DNA from: an uncultured Desulfuromonadales bacterium
GTDB taxonomy: Bacteria > Desulfobacterota > Desulfuromonadia > Desulfuromonadales > Geopsychrobacteraceae
Reading direction: 5' to 3'
NCBI GenBank assembly: GCA_947259685.1
Contig: CAMYNC010000023.1
Coordinates: 1 to 33,566, forward strand
Length of the DNA: 33,566 nucleotides
In this document: positions 7,668 through 16,208 of the stretch, one piece after another
How the letters are laid out: every line of letters starts with the position of its first letter
How positions within the stretch are numbered: position 1 is the stretch's first letter
Made by a program: the position numbers and the translations under genes
The notes under the pieces: generated by a model
What the model saw: the letters and a program-made list of their open reading frames with translations, nothing else
Databases searched by the model: none
What the model was told of the DNA's origin: nothing

Positions 7668-8744
7668 ATGAAAAACACTTCCTTCCTGCTGATAATTCTG
7701 CTGACGGCCTGCCTGACTGGCAACGCCTTTGCTTCTAGCCACGAAAAAGAGGTGACTGCCGGCTTCATCTACGTCGGCCCGGTCGGTGATGCCGGCTGGA
7801 CTTTCGCCCACGACCAGGGGCGACTAGAAATGGAAAAACTGCCCTTCGTCAAGCCCTCGACCTTTATCGAATCGGTCCCCGAAGGAGCAGAGTCGGCACG
7901 GGTGATCAACGGCCTGGTGCGCAAAGGCGCCAACCTGGTCTTCACCACCAGCTTCGGCTACATGGATGCCACTATCGATGTCGCCAGGCGCAACAAGGAT
8001 GTGGTCTTCATGCACTGCTCCGGGTTCAAGACCGCTGAGAATGTCGGCACCTATTTCGGTCGTATGTACGAACCGCGTTACCTCTCAGGCATCGTCGCCG
8101 GCAAGATGACCAAAAAGAACGTCATCGGCTATGTCGCCGCTTTCCCGATTCCGGAAGTGATCCGCGGCATCAACGCCTTCACTCTTGGCGTGCGCAGCGT
8201 CAGCCCCCAGGCTGAAGTTAAAGTGGTCTGGACCCAGACCTGGTTCGATCCGGGCGTCGAGCGTGACGCAGCCGACAGCTTGCTCGATGTCGGCGCCGAT
8301 GTGCTGACGATGCATCAGGACGCTCCGGCGACCCTGCAAGCCGCGGAAGCACGTGGCGCTTACGTGATCGGCTACAATTCCGACATGCGCGGCTTTGCCC
8401 CCAACGCTTTTTTGACCGCGCCGGTCTGGAACTGGGGCGCTCTCTACACCAAGCTCGCCACCCAGGTCAGCCAGGGCACCTGGAAATCCTCGCAGATCTG
8501 GGACGGGATGAAACAGGGTCTGGTCGAACTGGCGGCATTCAACAGTCAGGTCCCCGCCGAGGTTCAAGCTCTGGTTGCTGAAAAAGCGGCGGCGATCAAA
8601 ACCGGGAGTCTCCACCCCTTTGCCGGCCCGCTGAATAACCAGTTAGGTATAGAAGTGGTTGCCGCCGGCCAGGTTCCTGCGGACGGCGACCTGCTGAGTA
8701 TGAATTATTTCGTTGAAGGGGTTCAGGGGACCATCCCCAAGTAA
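7668..8744 (+). CDS. BMP-family substrate-binding protein of a nucleoside/purine ABC importer
   Basis: Extracytoplasmic receptor that captures the ligand for the importer encoded just downstream. The family (Bmp/PnrA/TmpC-like) mainly binds nucleosides. The 358-residue form starting at ATG 7668 is preferred. The SD AAAGGA overlaps the upstream in-frame ATG 7659 but is correctly spaced (8 bases) from 7668. The N-terminus MKNTSFLLIILLTACLTGNAFA is a signal peptide. Cleavage after AFA (residue 22) by signal peptidase I looks natural, although LTAC at 12-15 also fits a lipobox, so a lipoprotein is possible. The Bmp fold follows: GFIYVGPVGDAGWTFAHDQG near 30-50, FTTSFGYMD, and YFGRMYEPRYLSGIVAGKMTK. 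The exact ligand is inferred as a purine because Xpt ends the operon. Confidence 0.88.
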   Translation: MKNTSFLLIILLTACLTGNAFASSHEKEVTAGFIYVGPVGDAGWTFAHDQGRLEMEKLPFVKPSTFIESVPEGAESARVINGLVRKGANLVFTTSFGYMDATIDVARRNKDVVFMHCSGFKTAENVGTYFGRMYEPRYLSGIVAGKMTKKNVIGYVAAFPIPEVIRGINAFTLGVRSVSPQAEVKVVWTQTWFDPGVERDAADSLLDVGADVLTMHQDAPATLQAAEARGAYVIGYNSDMRGFAPNAFLTAPVWNWGALYTKLATQVSQGTWKSSQIWDGMKQGLVELAAFNSQVPAEVQALVAEKAAAIKTGSLHPFAGPLNNQLGIEVVAAGQVPADGDLLSMNYFVEGVQGTIPK

Positions 8745-8822
8745 CTTCAAGCTGCCGTAACCCAAGCCATGCTCCGCAACTTGCAGAGCGTGCCTTTTTC
8801 CTTGGCGATCGAACCGGACCTG

Positions 8823-10340
8823 ATGCCCGACTTACTGCAGATCGAACATATCCGCAAAACCTTCCCCGGTGTAGTGGCTCTGGATGAGGTCTCCTTTGCT
8901 GTGGCACCCGGGGAAATCCATACCCTGCTCGGCGAAAACGGTGCCGGCAAAAGCACCCTGATGAATGTACTGACCGGCCTCTACCATCCCGATCGAGGAG
9001 AAATCAAGGTCGATGGGCAGCAGGTCAGCTTTGCCAGTCCACGCGATTCTCTGGCTTACGGCATCGGCATGGTCCATCAACACTTCATGCTGGTGCCGGC
9101 GCATTCGGTGTTCGAGAATATTCTGCTGGCGCTGGATAAGGTGCCCAACCTTTTCAGCCGGAAAAAATTCAAGGCGCAAATCCAACAACTGATCGATGAG
9201 TTCGATCTGCAACTTGATCTGGAAACACCGGTCTGGAAGCTATCGATCGGCGCCCAGCAGTGGATCGAATTGATCAAACTGTTGATGCGGGATTGCCGGC
9301 TGTTGATCCTGGATGAACCGACCGCCGTGCTTACGCCGCAGGAATCACAGCGGCTGTTCAAGGTCCTTTTGCGTTTGAGACAGCAGGGCAAAAGCATCAT
9401 CTTTATCTCCCACAAGATGCGCGAGGTGATGGAGATTTCCGACCGGGTTACGATCCTCAAAAAAGGTCGCAGCATCACCAGCCTGGCGCGCGGAGCATAT
9501 GATGAGAAAAAACTTGCCACGCTGATGATCGGCGCCGATAAGATCCCACAGTGGCAGAAACATTCGCGGGTCGGCGAAGAGATCGTGCTCGATATTCGGC
9601 AGCTGGCGGTGCGTAATGATCGCGGCCTTGCCGACCTGGAAAACTTCAGCCTGCAGTTAAAAAAAGGCGAGATTCTCGGCATCGCCGGGGTGGTCGGCAA
9701 TGGGCAGAAAGCCCTGGCCGAGGTCCTCACCGGCCTGAAAGAGGCCAGTCAGGGCCAGATCTTGGCCGGCCAGCAGGATCTTACCAGCAGCAACGCCAAG
9801 CGTTCCTATATCGCCGGCATCGCCCATATTCCTGAGGACCGCAAAAGTATCGGCATCGCCCCCGATATGAGCGTCGCCGAAAACCTGATCATGAAAAGCT
9901 TTAAGAGCGGTGCCTTCAGCCGCTGGATTTTTCAGGACAAAATGGCAATCCGCCGCAATGCCGCAGAAAAGATCGCACAGTTTGCCATCAAGGTCGGCCC
10001 CGACGGCACACCGGTCCGCTATCTCTCGGGCGGCAACATTCAAAAAGTGATCATCGCCCGTGAACTCTCTGAGCAACCGGCGGTGCTGGTCGCCCTTTAT
10101 CCGACCCGTGGACTGGATATCGGCAGTGCCGAATATGTCCACAAGGTGATTGCCGACGGCGCCGCCGAAGGCATGAGCAGCATCCTGATTTCTGAGGATC
10201 TCGACGAACTGCTCAAACTCAGCGACCGAATCGCAGTGATGTTCCGTGGCAAACTGATCGGCTGCGTCGATCCGCATGCCACCAGCCGGGAAGAGATCGG
10301 CCTGATGATGAGCGGTGAAGTGCAGGGAGGGGCGGCATGA
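8823..10340 (+). CDS. ABC importer ATP-binding protein, two nucleotide-binding domains (nucleoside/sugar type)
   Basis: Energises the BMP-type importer. At 505 residues it is the usual tandem-domain length. Domain 1 has Walker A GENGAGKST at 37-45, a weak signature (LSIGAQQWIELIK) and Walker B LLILDEPTAVL. Domain 2 has a degenerate P-loop (GVVGNGQKAL), a good LSGGNIQKV signature, and a Walker B in which the usual Asp-Glu is replaced (VLVALYPTRGLDIGS). That asymmetry is normal for this subfamily, where only one site hydrolyses ATP well. ATG 8823 was chosen because the family begins M...LLQIEHIRKTF. The in-frame ATG at 8769 would add 18 non-conserved residues and has no SD. The 78-base gap after the BMP gene holds no clear terminator. 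It overlaps the next gene by ATGA. Confidence 0.9.
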   Translation: MPDLLQIEHIRKTFPGVVALDEVSFAVAPGEIHTLLGENGAGKSTLMNVLTGLYHPDRGEIKVDGQQVSFASPRDSLAYGIGMVHQHFMLVPAHSVFENILLALDKVPNLFSRKKFKAQIQQLIDEFDLQLDLETPVWKLSIGAQQWIELIKLLMRDCRLLILDEPTAVLTPQESQRLFKVLLRLRQQGKSIIFISHKMREVMEISDRVTILKKGRSITSLARGAYDEKKLATLMIGADKIPQWQKHSRVGEEIVLDIRQLAVRNDRGLADLENFSLQLKKGEILGIAGVVGNGQKALAEVLTGLKEASQGQILAGQQDLTSSNAKRSYIAGIAHIPEDRKSIGIAPDMSVAENLIMKSFKSGAFSRWIFQDKMAIRRNAAEKIAQFAIKVGPDGTPVRYLSGGNIQKVIIARELSEQPAVLVALYPTRGLDIGSAEYVHKVIADGAAEGMSSILISEDLDELLKLSDRIAVMFRGKLIGCVDPHATSREEIGLMMSGEVQGGAA

Positions 10341-11407
10341 AGCTGGTCACCGAACGCCGCGAGATCTCATCAAAGCTGTTCCGTTTCAGCGCGCCGCTGG
10401 TCTCGATCGGTATTGCCCTGTTCGTTGCCGGCTTTCTGCTGCTCGCCGCAGGGGTTAACCCGCTCGCCGCCTACCGCGATATTCTGGTTGAGTCGCTCGG
10501 CTCAATATACGGCCTCTCTGAAACCCTGGTCAAAACCACTCCGCTGATCTTCGCTGGCTTGGGCGTCTCCCTCGCTTTTCGCATGCAGATCTGGAATATC
10601 GGCGCTGAGGGGCAGATATACATCGGCGCCATGGCCGCCAGCGGCGTGGCGCTGTTTTCCGGCATAGATAATCACTGGTTGATGTTGGCAGCGATGTTCA
10701 CCGGCGCCTTTGTCTGTGGTGGCCTCTGGGCTGGCGTAGCCGGCTTCTTACGCGCCCGCTGGCAGGTCAACGAGGTGATCGTCACCCTGTTGATGAACTA
10801 TATCGCCATCCTGCTGGTCGATTACCTGGTCTATGGTCCCTGGAAAGATCCCCAAGGGTTTAACTTTCCACTGACCGCCCAATTCAGCGACACAGCCCGT
10901 TTCGCCGAATATTTTGACACCCGCTTGCACAGCGGTTTTTTCCTCGCCCTGGGCTGCGCGCTGCTGCTCTACCTGTTTATGGAGCGCACTATCTGGGGCT
11001 ATGAAATCAAGGTCATCGGCAGCAATCCCAAAGCCGCCAAATACGCCGGGATGAAGACCGGGCTGGCGATCTTTGGGGTCCTCTTTCTCAGCGGTGCCAT
11101 TGCCGGAATCGCCGGATTCAGTGAAGTTGCCGGGCTACAACACCGTCTGCAGCACGGCATTTCACCTGGTTATGGCTATACGGCGATCATCATCGCCTGG
11201 CTGGGGGGACGCAGTGCTATCGGCGTAGTGATCGTCGCCTTTCTGATGGGTGTACTTTTGGTCGGTGGCGACAGTCTGCAAATCTACTGGCAATTGCCGG
11301 TCGCTTTCGTCTACGCCTTTCAGGGATTGATCCTGTTCTTTCTGCTGGCATCCGACTTCTTTATTCAATACCGGGTCAAGCTGATCCGAGGAGCCGCCAA
11401 TGGTTGA
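10337..11407 (+). CDS. ABC importer permease 1 (nucleoside/sugar type)
   Basis: First of two membrane subunits forming the channel of the BMP-type importer. The 356 residues contain about eight to ten hydrophobic segments, beginning with LVSIGIALFVAGFLLLAAGV near 17-36. The conserved GAEGQIYIGAMAASG stretch (about 92-106) is characteristic of the BPD_transp_2 permeases that pair with BMP receptors. Its start ATG overlaps the ATPase stop (ATGA), and its own 3' end overlaps the second permease by eight bases, so the three genes are probably translationally coupled. Length and motifs look intact. Substrate identity is inferred from the operon. Confidence 0.88.
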   Translation: MKLVTERREISSKLFRFSAPLVSIGIALFVAGFLLLAAGVNPLAAYRDILVESLGSIYGLSETLVKTTPLIFAGLGVSLAFRMQIWNIGAEGQIYIGAMAASGVALFSGIDNHWLMLAAMFTGAFVCGGLWAGVAGFLRARWQVNEVIVTLLMNYIAILLVDYLVYGPWKDPQGFNFPLTAQFSDTARFAEYFDTRLHSGFFLALGCALLLYLFMERTIWGYEIKVIGSNPKAAKYAGMKTGLAIFGVLFLSGAIAGIAGFSEVAGLQHRLQHGISPGYGYTAIIIAWLGGRSAIGVVIVAFLMGVLLVGGDSLQIYWQLPVAFVYAFQGLILFFLLASDFFIQYRVKLIRGAANG

Positions 11408-12320
11408 GATTCTGCTCGACGCCACAGTGCGGGCCGGCACGCCGATTCTGTTTGCCACCCTGGGTGCCATTATCAATGAGCGCGCCGGGATCATCAACCT
11501 GGGCATCGAAGGACTGATGCTGATCGGTGCCTTGGCCGGGTTCGCCGGCACCTACACCAGTGGGTCGTTACTGGTCGGGGTGATTGCGGCTTTCGTCGCT
11601 GCCTTTATCGCCGGCAGCATCCACGCATTTATCACCGTGCAACTGCGCGGCAACCAGATCGTCAGCGGCCTGGCGCTGACCATGTTCGGCATTGGGATTA
11701 CCGCCCTGTTCGGCAAAACCATGGTCGGCCAGACCATCGCCGGGTTCGAGCGGATCGCCATCCCCGGTCTTTCCCAACTGCCGGTGGTCGGTAAGGCGCT
11801 GTTCAACCAGGACCTGCTGATCTATTTCAGCTTTTTTCTGGTCGCCGCAATCTGGTTCTTCTTTTACCATACCCGCTGGGGGCTGGCGGTGCGCACTCTC
11901 GGGGAGAATCCGGCCGCTGCCGATACCTGCGGCGTACCGGTCAGCCTTTATCGTTTTATGGCGGTTACCATCGGGTCGGGCCTGGTCGGCATCGGCGGCG
12001 CCTATTTAAGTTTGGCTTTCACCCCGATGTGGATCGAGAATATGTCCGCCGGGCGTGGCTGGATCGCCGTGGCGCTGGTTATTTTCTCCGGATGGTCGAG
12101 TCCCAAGGCGATGTTCGGCGCCTATTTGTTCGGTGGCATCACCGCCATGCAACTGCGCTTTCAGGCGATGGGCACCACCATCAGTGCTCACATCCTGCAG
12201 ATGCTCCCCTACATTTTCACTATCGTCGTATTGGTCATCTCGACCCTGCGCCTGCAGAAAGGCTCCAGCCAACAACCGGAAAGCCTCGGCCTGCCCTATG
12301 ACCGAGAGGATCGCAAATGA
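11400..12320 (+). CDS. ABC importer permease 2 (nucleoside/sugar type)
   Basis: Second channel subunit, 306 residues, which is the typical shorter partner in BMP importers. The N-terminal sequence has GAIINERAGIINLGIEGLML, the recognised signature of this permease group, and about eight hydrophobic segments follow. The EAA-like cytoplasmic loop region contains RTLGENPAAADTCGV (about 164-178), where the ATPase is expected to dock. The start ATG 11400 lies inside the end of permease 1, with GGAG upstream (CGAGGAGCC). Its stop overlaps the xpt start (ATGA). No fault is visible. Confidence 0.88.
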   Translation: MVEILLDATVRAGTPILFATLGAIINERAGIINLGIEGLMLIGALAGFAGTYTSGSLLVGVIAAFVAAFIAGSIHAFITVQLRGNQIVSGLALTMFGIGITALFGKTMVGQTIAGFERIAIPGLSQLPVVGKALFNQDLLIYFSFFLVAAIWFFFYHTRWGLAVRTLGENPAAADTCGVPVSLYRFMAVTIGSGLVGIGGAYLSLAFTPMWIENMSAGRGWIAVALVIFSGWSSPKAMFGAYLFGGITAMQLRFQAMGTTISAHILQMLPYIFTIVVLVISTLRLQKGSSQQPESLGLPYDREDRK

Positions 12321-12847
12321 ATTACGCTGCGCAAACCCTACTGGAACGGATCCGACGCGAAGGCAAGATTGACGGAGATATCGTCAAAGTCGATCGCTTC
12401 CTTAACCACATGGTCGACCCGCAACTGATCGATCTGCTGGCCACCGACATCGCCACCCGCTTTGCCGAGAAACAGATAGAGAAGGTGCTGACCGCTGAAA
12501 CCAGCGGCATCATGCTGGCTCAATCCGTTGCCGGCATGCTCGGCGTAGCCTTTGTTTACGCCAAGAAAAAACGCCCCTTAACCATGGGCGAACATTACGC
12601 CGCCGTCAGCTACTCCTTCACTAAGCAGGAATCGACCACCCTCTATGTATCGAAAGAGGTGCTCAGTAAAGGTGCACGGGTGCTGTTCATCGATGATTTT
12701 TTCGCCAAAGGTGCGACCTTAAAAGCGATTGAGGAGATTATTGCCCAAGCTCAGGCTCAGCTGATCGGCTCAGCGGTGATTATCAATAAATCGGAGCGGC
12801 GAGACATTGAAGCGATTCTGACCCTGGATGATCTGCGGCAAGTCTGA
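12317..12847 (+). CDS. xpt: Xanthine phosphoribosyltransferase
   Basis: Cytoplasmic purine salvage enzyme that joins xanthine (and sometimes guanine) to PRPP to give XMP. The 176 residues align with the Gram-positive-type Xpt family: KVDRFLNHMVDP near 24-35, TAETSGIMLAQ (base pocket loop), YSFTKQES, and the PRPP-binding loop VLFIDDFFAKGATLKAI near 131-147. It is about 18 residues shorter at the C-terminus than the Bacillus enzyme; catalytic motifs are unaffected. Its ATG overlaps the permease stop, so it is the last gene of the importer operon. This is the main reason to suggest that the importer carries a purine base or nucleoside. A strong terminator follows at 12879. Confidence 0.88.
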   Translation: MNYAAQTLLERIRREGKIDGDIVKVDRFLNHMVDPQLIDLLATDIATRFAEKQIEKVLTAETSGIMLAQSVAGMLGVAFVYAKKKRPLTMGEHYAAVSYSFTKQESTTLYVSKEVLSKGARVLFIDDFFAKGATLKAIEEIIAQAQAQLIGSAVIINKSERRDIEAILTLDDLRQV

Positions 12848-12878
12848 TCGCAGCAATATAACTGATTGAAAATATGCA

Positions 12879-12914
12879 ACGGGCGGTGGTCGTATCGACA
12901 CTGCCCGTTTTTTT
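12879..12914 (+). terminator. Rho-independent terminator of the importer-xpt operon
   Basis: ACGGGCGGTG (12879-12888) pairs with CACTGCCCGT (12899-12908) with one G-T pair and a 10-base loop, followed by seven T at 12908-12914. Confidence 0.9.
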
Positions 12915-12962
12915 ATCTAATAGGTCACCATTCCCATTGCGGACCGAAAAATGTCTCTCTGG

Positions 12963-12990
12963 TTGCTGGTTCAGTGCCATTCCATATACT
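12963..12990 (+). promoter_or_regulatory. Candidate promoter of the ydbH-like operon
   Basis: TTGCTG (12963-12968), a 16-bp spacer and TATACT (12985-12990) lie 44 bases before the preferred start at 13035. The promoter lies inside the longer reading frame that could begin at 12951, which argues for the later start. Confidence 0.5.
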
Positions 12991-13034
12991 TAAACCTGAA
13001 TCATGGCCTTCTTTTGCTCCAGCACAGGGAAACA

Positions 13035-16000
13035 ATGCCAATTCTACGAACCACAGCCTTAATCATTCTGGTCCTTTTCACCTTGCTCGGGTGGGCTTGC
13101 TGGCTGTACGCAGAGCAAATATTAAACGAGCTGGTGCGTCCGCAAATCGAACAGGCCATAACCCAGCAGCTGGCAGCCGAGGTCAAAATTGCAAGCATGG
13201 CCTGGACAGAGGATGGGCTGCGTGTGAACAGCCTGAGCATTCAGCGATCCGATGACTTGCTGTTAACAGTGTCCCAGCTTGAAATTGATTTTACCTTTGC
13301 CGGGTTATGGCAGCGGCGCCTGGATAAAGTTCAACTCATCGCCCCACAACTCAGAATTGCGCCTGCCAAAGACAAACCGGTAAGCGGAAAATCGCCAGCC
13401 GCTTTACCTGATAAATTCCCGCTGAGCATTGGCAGCCTGACCCTTGTCAATGGAGATTTGCTGCTCCAACTGGCAGAGCGACAGATCAGAATTCGCGAAA
13501 TCGATTTTTCCGCAGCCCTGGACGCAGATCTCCCCTTCAAGCTTTCCGCCCTGATCGGAGAGAGCGACAGTCAGGCTATCACTGTCAACGGTCGCCTTAA
13601 ATTGGCCCCGCAAGCCACCCTTGATCTTGAAAATATCCAGCTCAATGCGCAGTCGCTGCTGGCTAAGCCGCTCTCCCTGAGTGTTTCCTCAGCCGGACTC
13701 GAGCAGGGCGGAGGCACATTACAGGTTGGCCACTTCGATCAGCAACAGCTGCGCAATATCCTGACCGCCCTCGGCGAAAGCTATCCCCTGCCGGAAGACC
13801 TGCTGTTCTCACTGCAGGAAACCGAAATCGCTCTCAGCCTGGCAGAAAAATCGCTCAGCGCCAGAATCAAAGTCGCTGCAGGACTCTTGGCCATCAATGA
13901 CCTCAGCGTCCCTTTCAACCTCAACAACCTTGAGCTCACCAGAGAAGCTGCCAACTGGCTGGCAGAAGGGAAGCTGAGCGGACCGGCGGGACTAAAACTA
14001 AGCTTTATCGCCCGACAAGAGGGTGCCGACCTGATCGGCAAGGCAAATATCGAGGTTCCGCAACCTGACCGCTTAAAAACCGAATTGCTTGGCGGCCCGC
14101 CACTCGGGCTCGCCGGCAGTCTACAGCTGGCTGTCGACTATGCTCTTGCAGATAAAAAGTTGCAGGCTTCCGCAGTTATCCGTGGCCAGGCAGCGACACG
14201 GCCTGAAAATTACCGCGTCAATCTGGCCCAACTGAGCGGCGAACTGACAGTGCAGGTTGATAACCAGCAGGAAAAGCTGTCGCTCAAGCTGCAACAAAAT
14301 CAGCACTCGCTGCTGTCTGCCACGGGGGACCTTCAAAGTTTCACTTTCCAGCTCAGCTTGCCAGACCGCAAACAGCTTGCAGGCTTGCTCGCTCCTGAGC
14401 TGCTACCAGAGCAACTTAAGGCGTTTGCGAACCTGACCGCGGCCGGGCACTTAAGTAGCAACAAGCAGAAAACCTGGCAGGGCGAAATCGAGTTGAAGGT
14501 GCAAAACGCAGAATTAGCGGTTTTCAACTTCAAAGGCATTAGGCTTGAGGGTCAGTTGCAGCTGGCTGCTGGCCGGCTCAAAGCATCAGCGGTCAGATTG
14601 ACTGCTGCAGCCGATCAGGGAGATAATCTTTCCGCCAAGATCAGCGCCCAACTCGCTGGTGAACTCTCCGCAGAGCGCTTCCAGATCACTCTGCACAAGC
14701 TTGGTCTGAGCGAATTCAATTACCTTTCGAGCTCCGGACAACATGGCCTGGGAAATGGCCGGGCTTCCCTGACCGGCCTGCTGCAGGGTCATTTTCCGCT
14801 CCAGCGTATCGAGCTTGAGATCTCCGCCAGCGCAGCCGCCGATGAACTGCTGTCCGGCGAAATCTATGCTGACCTCTCCACTCTGACCAGCCAGCTAAGC
14901 CTGGCAGGCCACCTCAGCCCGGCAAACCAGAGCTTGATCGCCCGCTCACTGGAAATAACGATTCCGACCATCGGCACCGCCAATGGCAACGGCCAGTTCA
15001 ATCCTGAACAAGTGATTTTTCATGCTAGCGCAGAGTTTAATGATCTGGCGGCGACCTATGCCAAACATATTGGGCCGCTGCTGACTGAACTGCGGCCGAG
15101 AACCGCAGACTTGCGGGTCGCCGGGCGGCTGGCGATCGACACCGAGCTGCGTTGGGCCCCGGCCGGCTGGCTGGTTTCCGGGCAGATACGGCCGCAGGGA
15201 CTGGATGCGGTTTGGGATTTCTACGGCCTTGAAATGGCTGATGGAAAGGGTCGCATTCCTTACGCAGTGCAACAGGGCCGCCCCGTTGGGTTGGCGGATG
15301 ACCAGATGGAGTTAAGCGGGGAGATTTCATTTGCCACACTGGCGCTTGGATTAGCCTCCCTTGACGCTGGCAGCCTGCAGTTGGCCGCCGAACCGAACCG
15401 CTTCGCCTTTCGCTCACCCCTGCGGCTGCAACTGGCGGGCGGGCAGGTCGCCATCGACCAGCTCGCTTTTGGCTGGGATCAGGGCGGGCCACATGGTTCG
15501 GTCCGTATCGGGATCAGCGATGTTGATCTCGCCGGACTCACTCAAGAACTGGGATGGCCACTGATGCAGGGTCAGTTTAGCGCCGATCTCGGTCTGCTGA
15601 GGTATTCTGATCAGCAACTCACCAGCCAGGGAAGCGCAAGACTGGAGGTCTTTGGCGGACGTTTTCAGCTGCGCAACATGCGCTACAGCGAGCCTTTTTC
15701 CCGATACCCCATTTTTCATGTCGACATCGATTTTTCCGACCTCGACCTGTTGCAAGCGACCCGTACTTTTGAGTTTGGTGAAATGAATGGCGTCGTCGAT
15801 GGCTTCCTGCACAACCTTCGGTTGTTCGGCACCACCCCTTCGGCGTTTAAGGCGCAACTTAGCACCCGCAGCAAAGGCAAACGCAATATCAGCGTCAAAG
15901 CCCTGCAAAACCTCAGCATCATCAGCCAGGGTGGAATCTCTGCGGCGCTCACCCAGGGGATCTACCGTTTTATCGATTTTTATCGTTATCAAAAGATCGG

Positions 16001-16184
16001 TTTTGAATGTTCGCTGGAAAATGATATTTTTACCTTAATCGGCACGGCGCGCTCAGATTCCCAAAGATACCTGGTCTACGGTGGCCTGATGCCGCCACGG
16101 ATCGATATCACCACCACCTCGCCGACGATTTCATTTAAAGAGATGGTCGCACGTCTAAGCCGTATCGAGCGCACCGGCAATTGA
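13035..16184 (+). CDS. YdbH-like AsmA-superfamily intermembrane protein
   Basis: Very large envelope protein of 1049 residues. One N-terminal membrane anchor (about residues 7-29, LIILVLFTLLGWACWLYA) is followed by about 1000 residues of repeating short beta-strands with alternating hydrophobic residues, as in AsmA/TamB/YdbH bridge proteins. The C-terminal region resembles the YdbH domain (RISVKALQNLSIISQGG, then FECSLENDIFTLIGTARS and GLMPPRIDI). In E. coli, YdbH, TamB and YhdP together support phospholipid movement to the outer membrane. The next gene carries YnbE-like and YdbL-like parts, the same partners as in the E. coli ydbH-ynbE-ydbL operon, and this strengthens the call. ATG 13035 has AGGGA upstream and follows a promoter. 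A start at 12951 is rejected for that reason. Confidence 0.75.
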   Translation: MPILRTTALIILVLFTLLGWACWLYAEQILNELVRPQIEQAITQQLAAEVKIASMAWTEDGLRVNSLSIQRSDDLLLTVSQLEIDFTFAGLWQRRLDKVQLIAPQLRIAPAKDKPVSGKSPAALPDKFPLSIGSLTLVNGDLLLQLAERQIRIREIDFSAALDADLPFKLSALIGESDSQAITVNGRLKLAPQATLDLENIQLNAQSLLAKPLSLSVSSAGLEQGGGTLQVGHFDQQQLRNILTALGESYPLPEDLLFSLQETEIALSLAEKSLSARIKVAAGLLAINDLSVPFNLNNLELTREAANWLAEGKLSGPAGLKLSFIARQEGADLIGKANIEVPQPDRLKTELLGGPPLGLAGSLQLAVDYALADKKLQASAVIRGQAATRPENYRVNLAQLSGELTVQVDNQQEKLSLKLQQNQHSLLSATGDLQSFTFQLSLPDRKQLAGLLAPELLPEQLKAFANLTAAGHLSSNKQKTWQGEIELKVQNAELAVFNFKGIRLEGQLQLAAGRLKASAVRLTAAADQGDNLSAKISAQLAGELSAERFQITLHKLGLSEFNYLSSSGQHGLGNGRASLTGLLQGHFPLQRIELEISASAAADELLSGEIYADLSTLTSQLSLAGHLSPANQSLIARSLEITIPTIGTANGNGQFNPEQVIFHASAEFNDLAATYAKHIGPLLTELRPRTADLRVAGRLAIDTELRWAPAGWLVSGQIRPQGLDAVWDFYGLEMADGKGRIPYAVQQGRPVGLADDQMELSGEISFATLALGLASLDAGSLQLAAEPNRFAFRSPLRLQLAGGQVAIDQLAFGWDQGGPHGSVRIGISDVDLAGLTQELGWPLMQGQFSADLGLLRYSDQQLTSQGSARLEVFGGRFQLRNMRYSEPFSRYPIFHVDIDFSDLDLLQATRTFEFGEMNGVVDGFLHNLRLFGTTPSAFKAQLSTRSKGKRNISVKALQNLSIISQGGISAALTQGIYRFIDFYRYQKIGFECSLENDIFTLIGTARSDSQRYLVYGGLMPPRIDITTTSPTISFKEMVARLSRIERTGN

Positions 16185-16208
16185 AACCAGAGTTCACCGG
16201 AGGATCGA

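Noticed and set aside
12951..13034. 28-residue N-terminal extension of the ydbH-like protein
   Set aside because: It contains a promoter -10 and has no SD; the membrane anchor begins right after ATG 13035.
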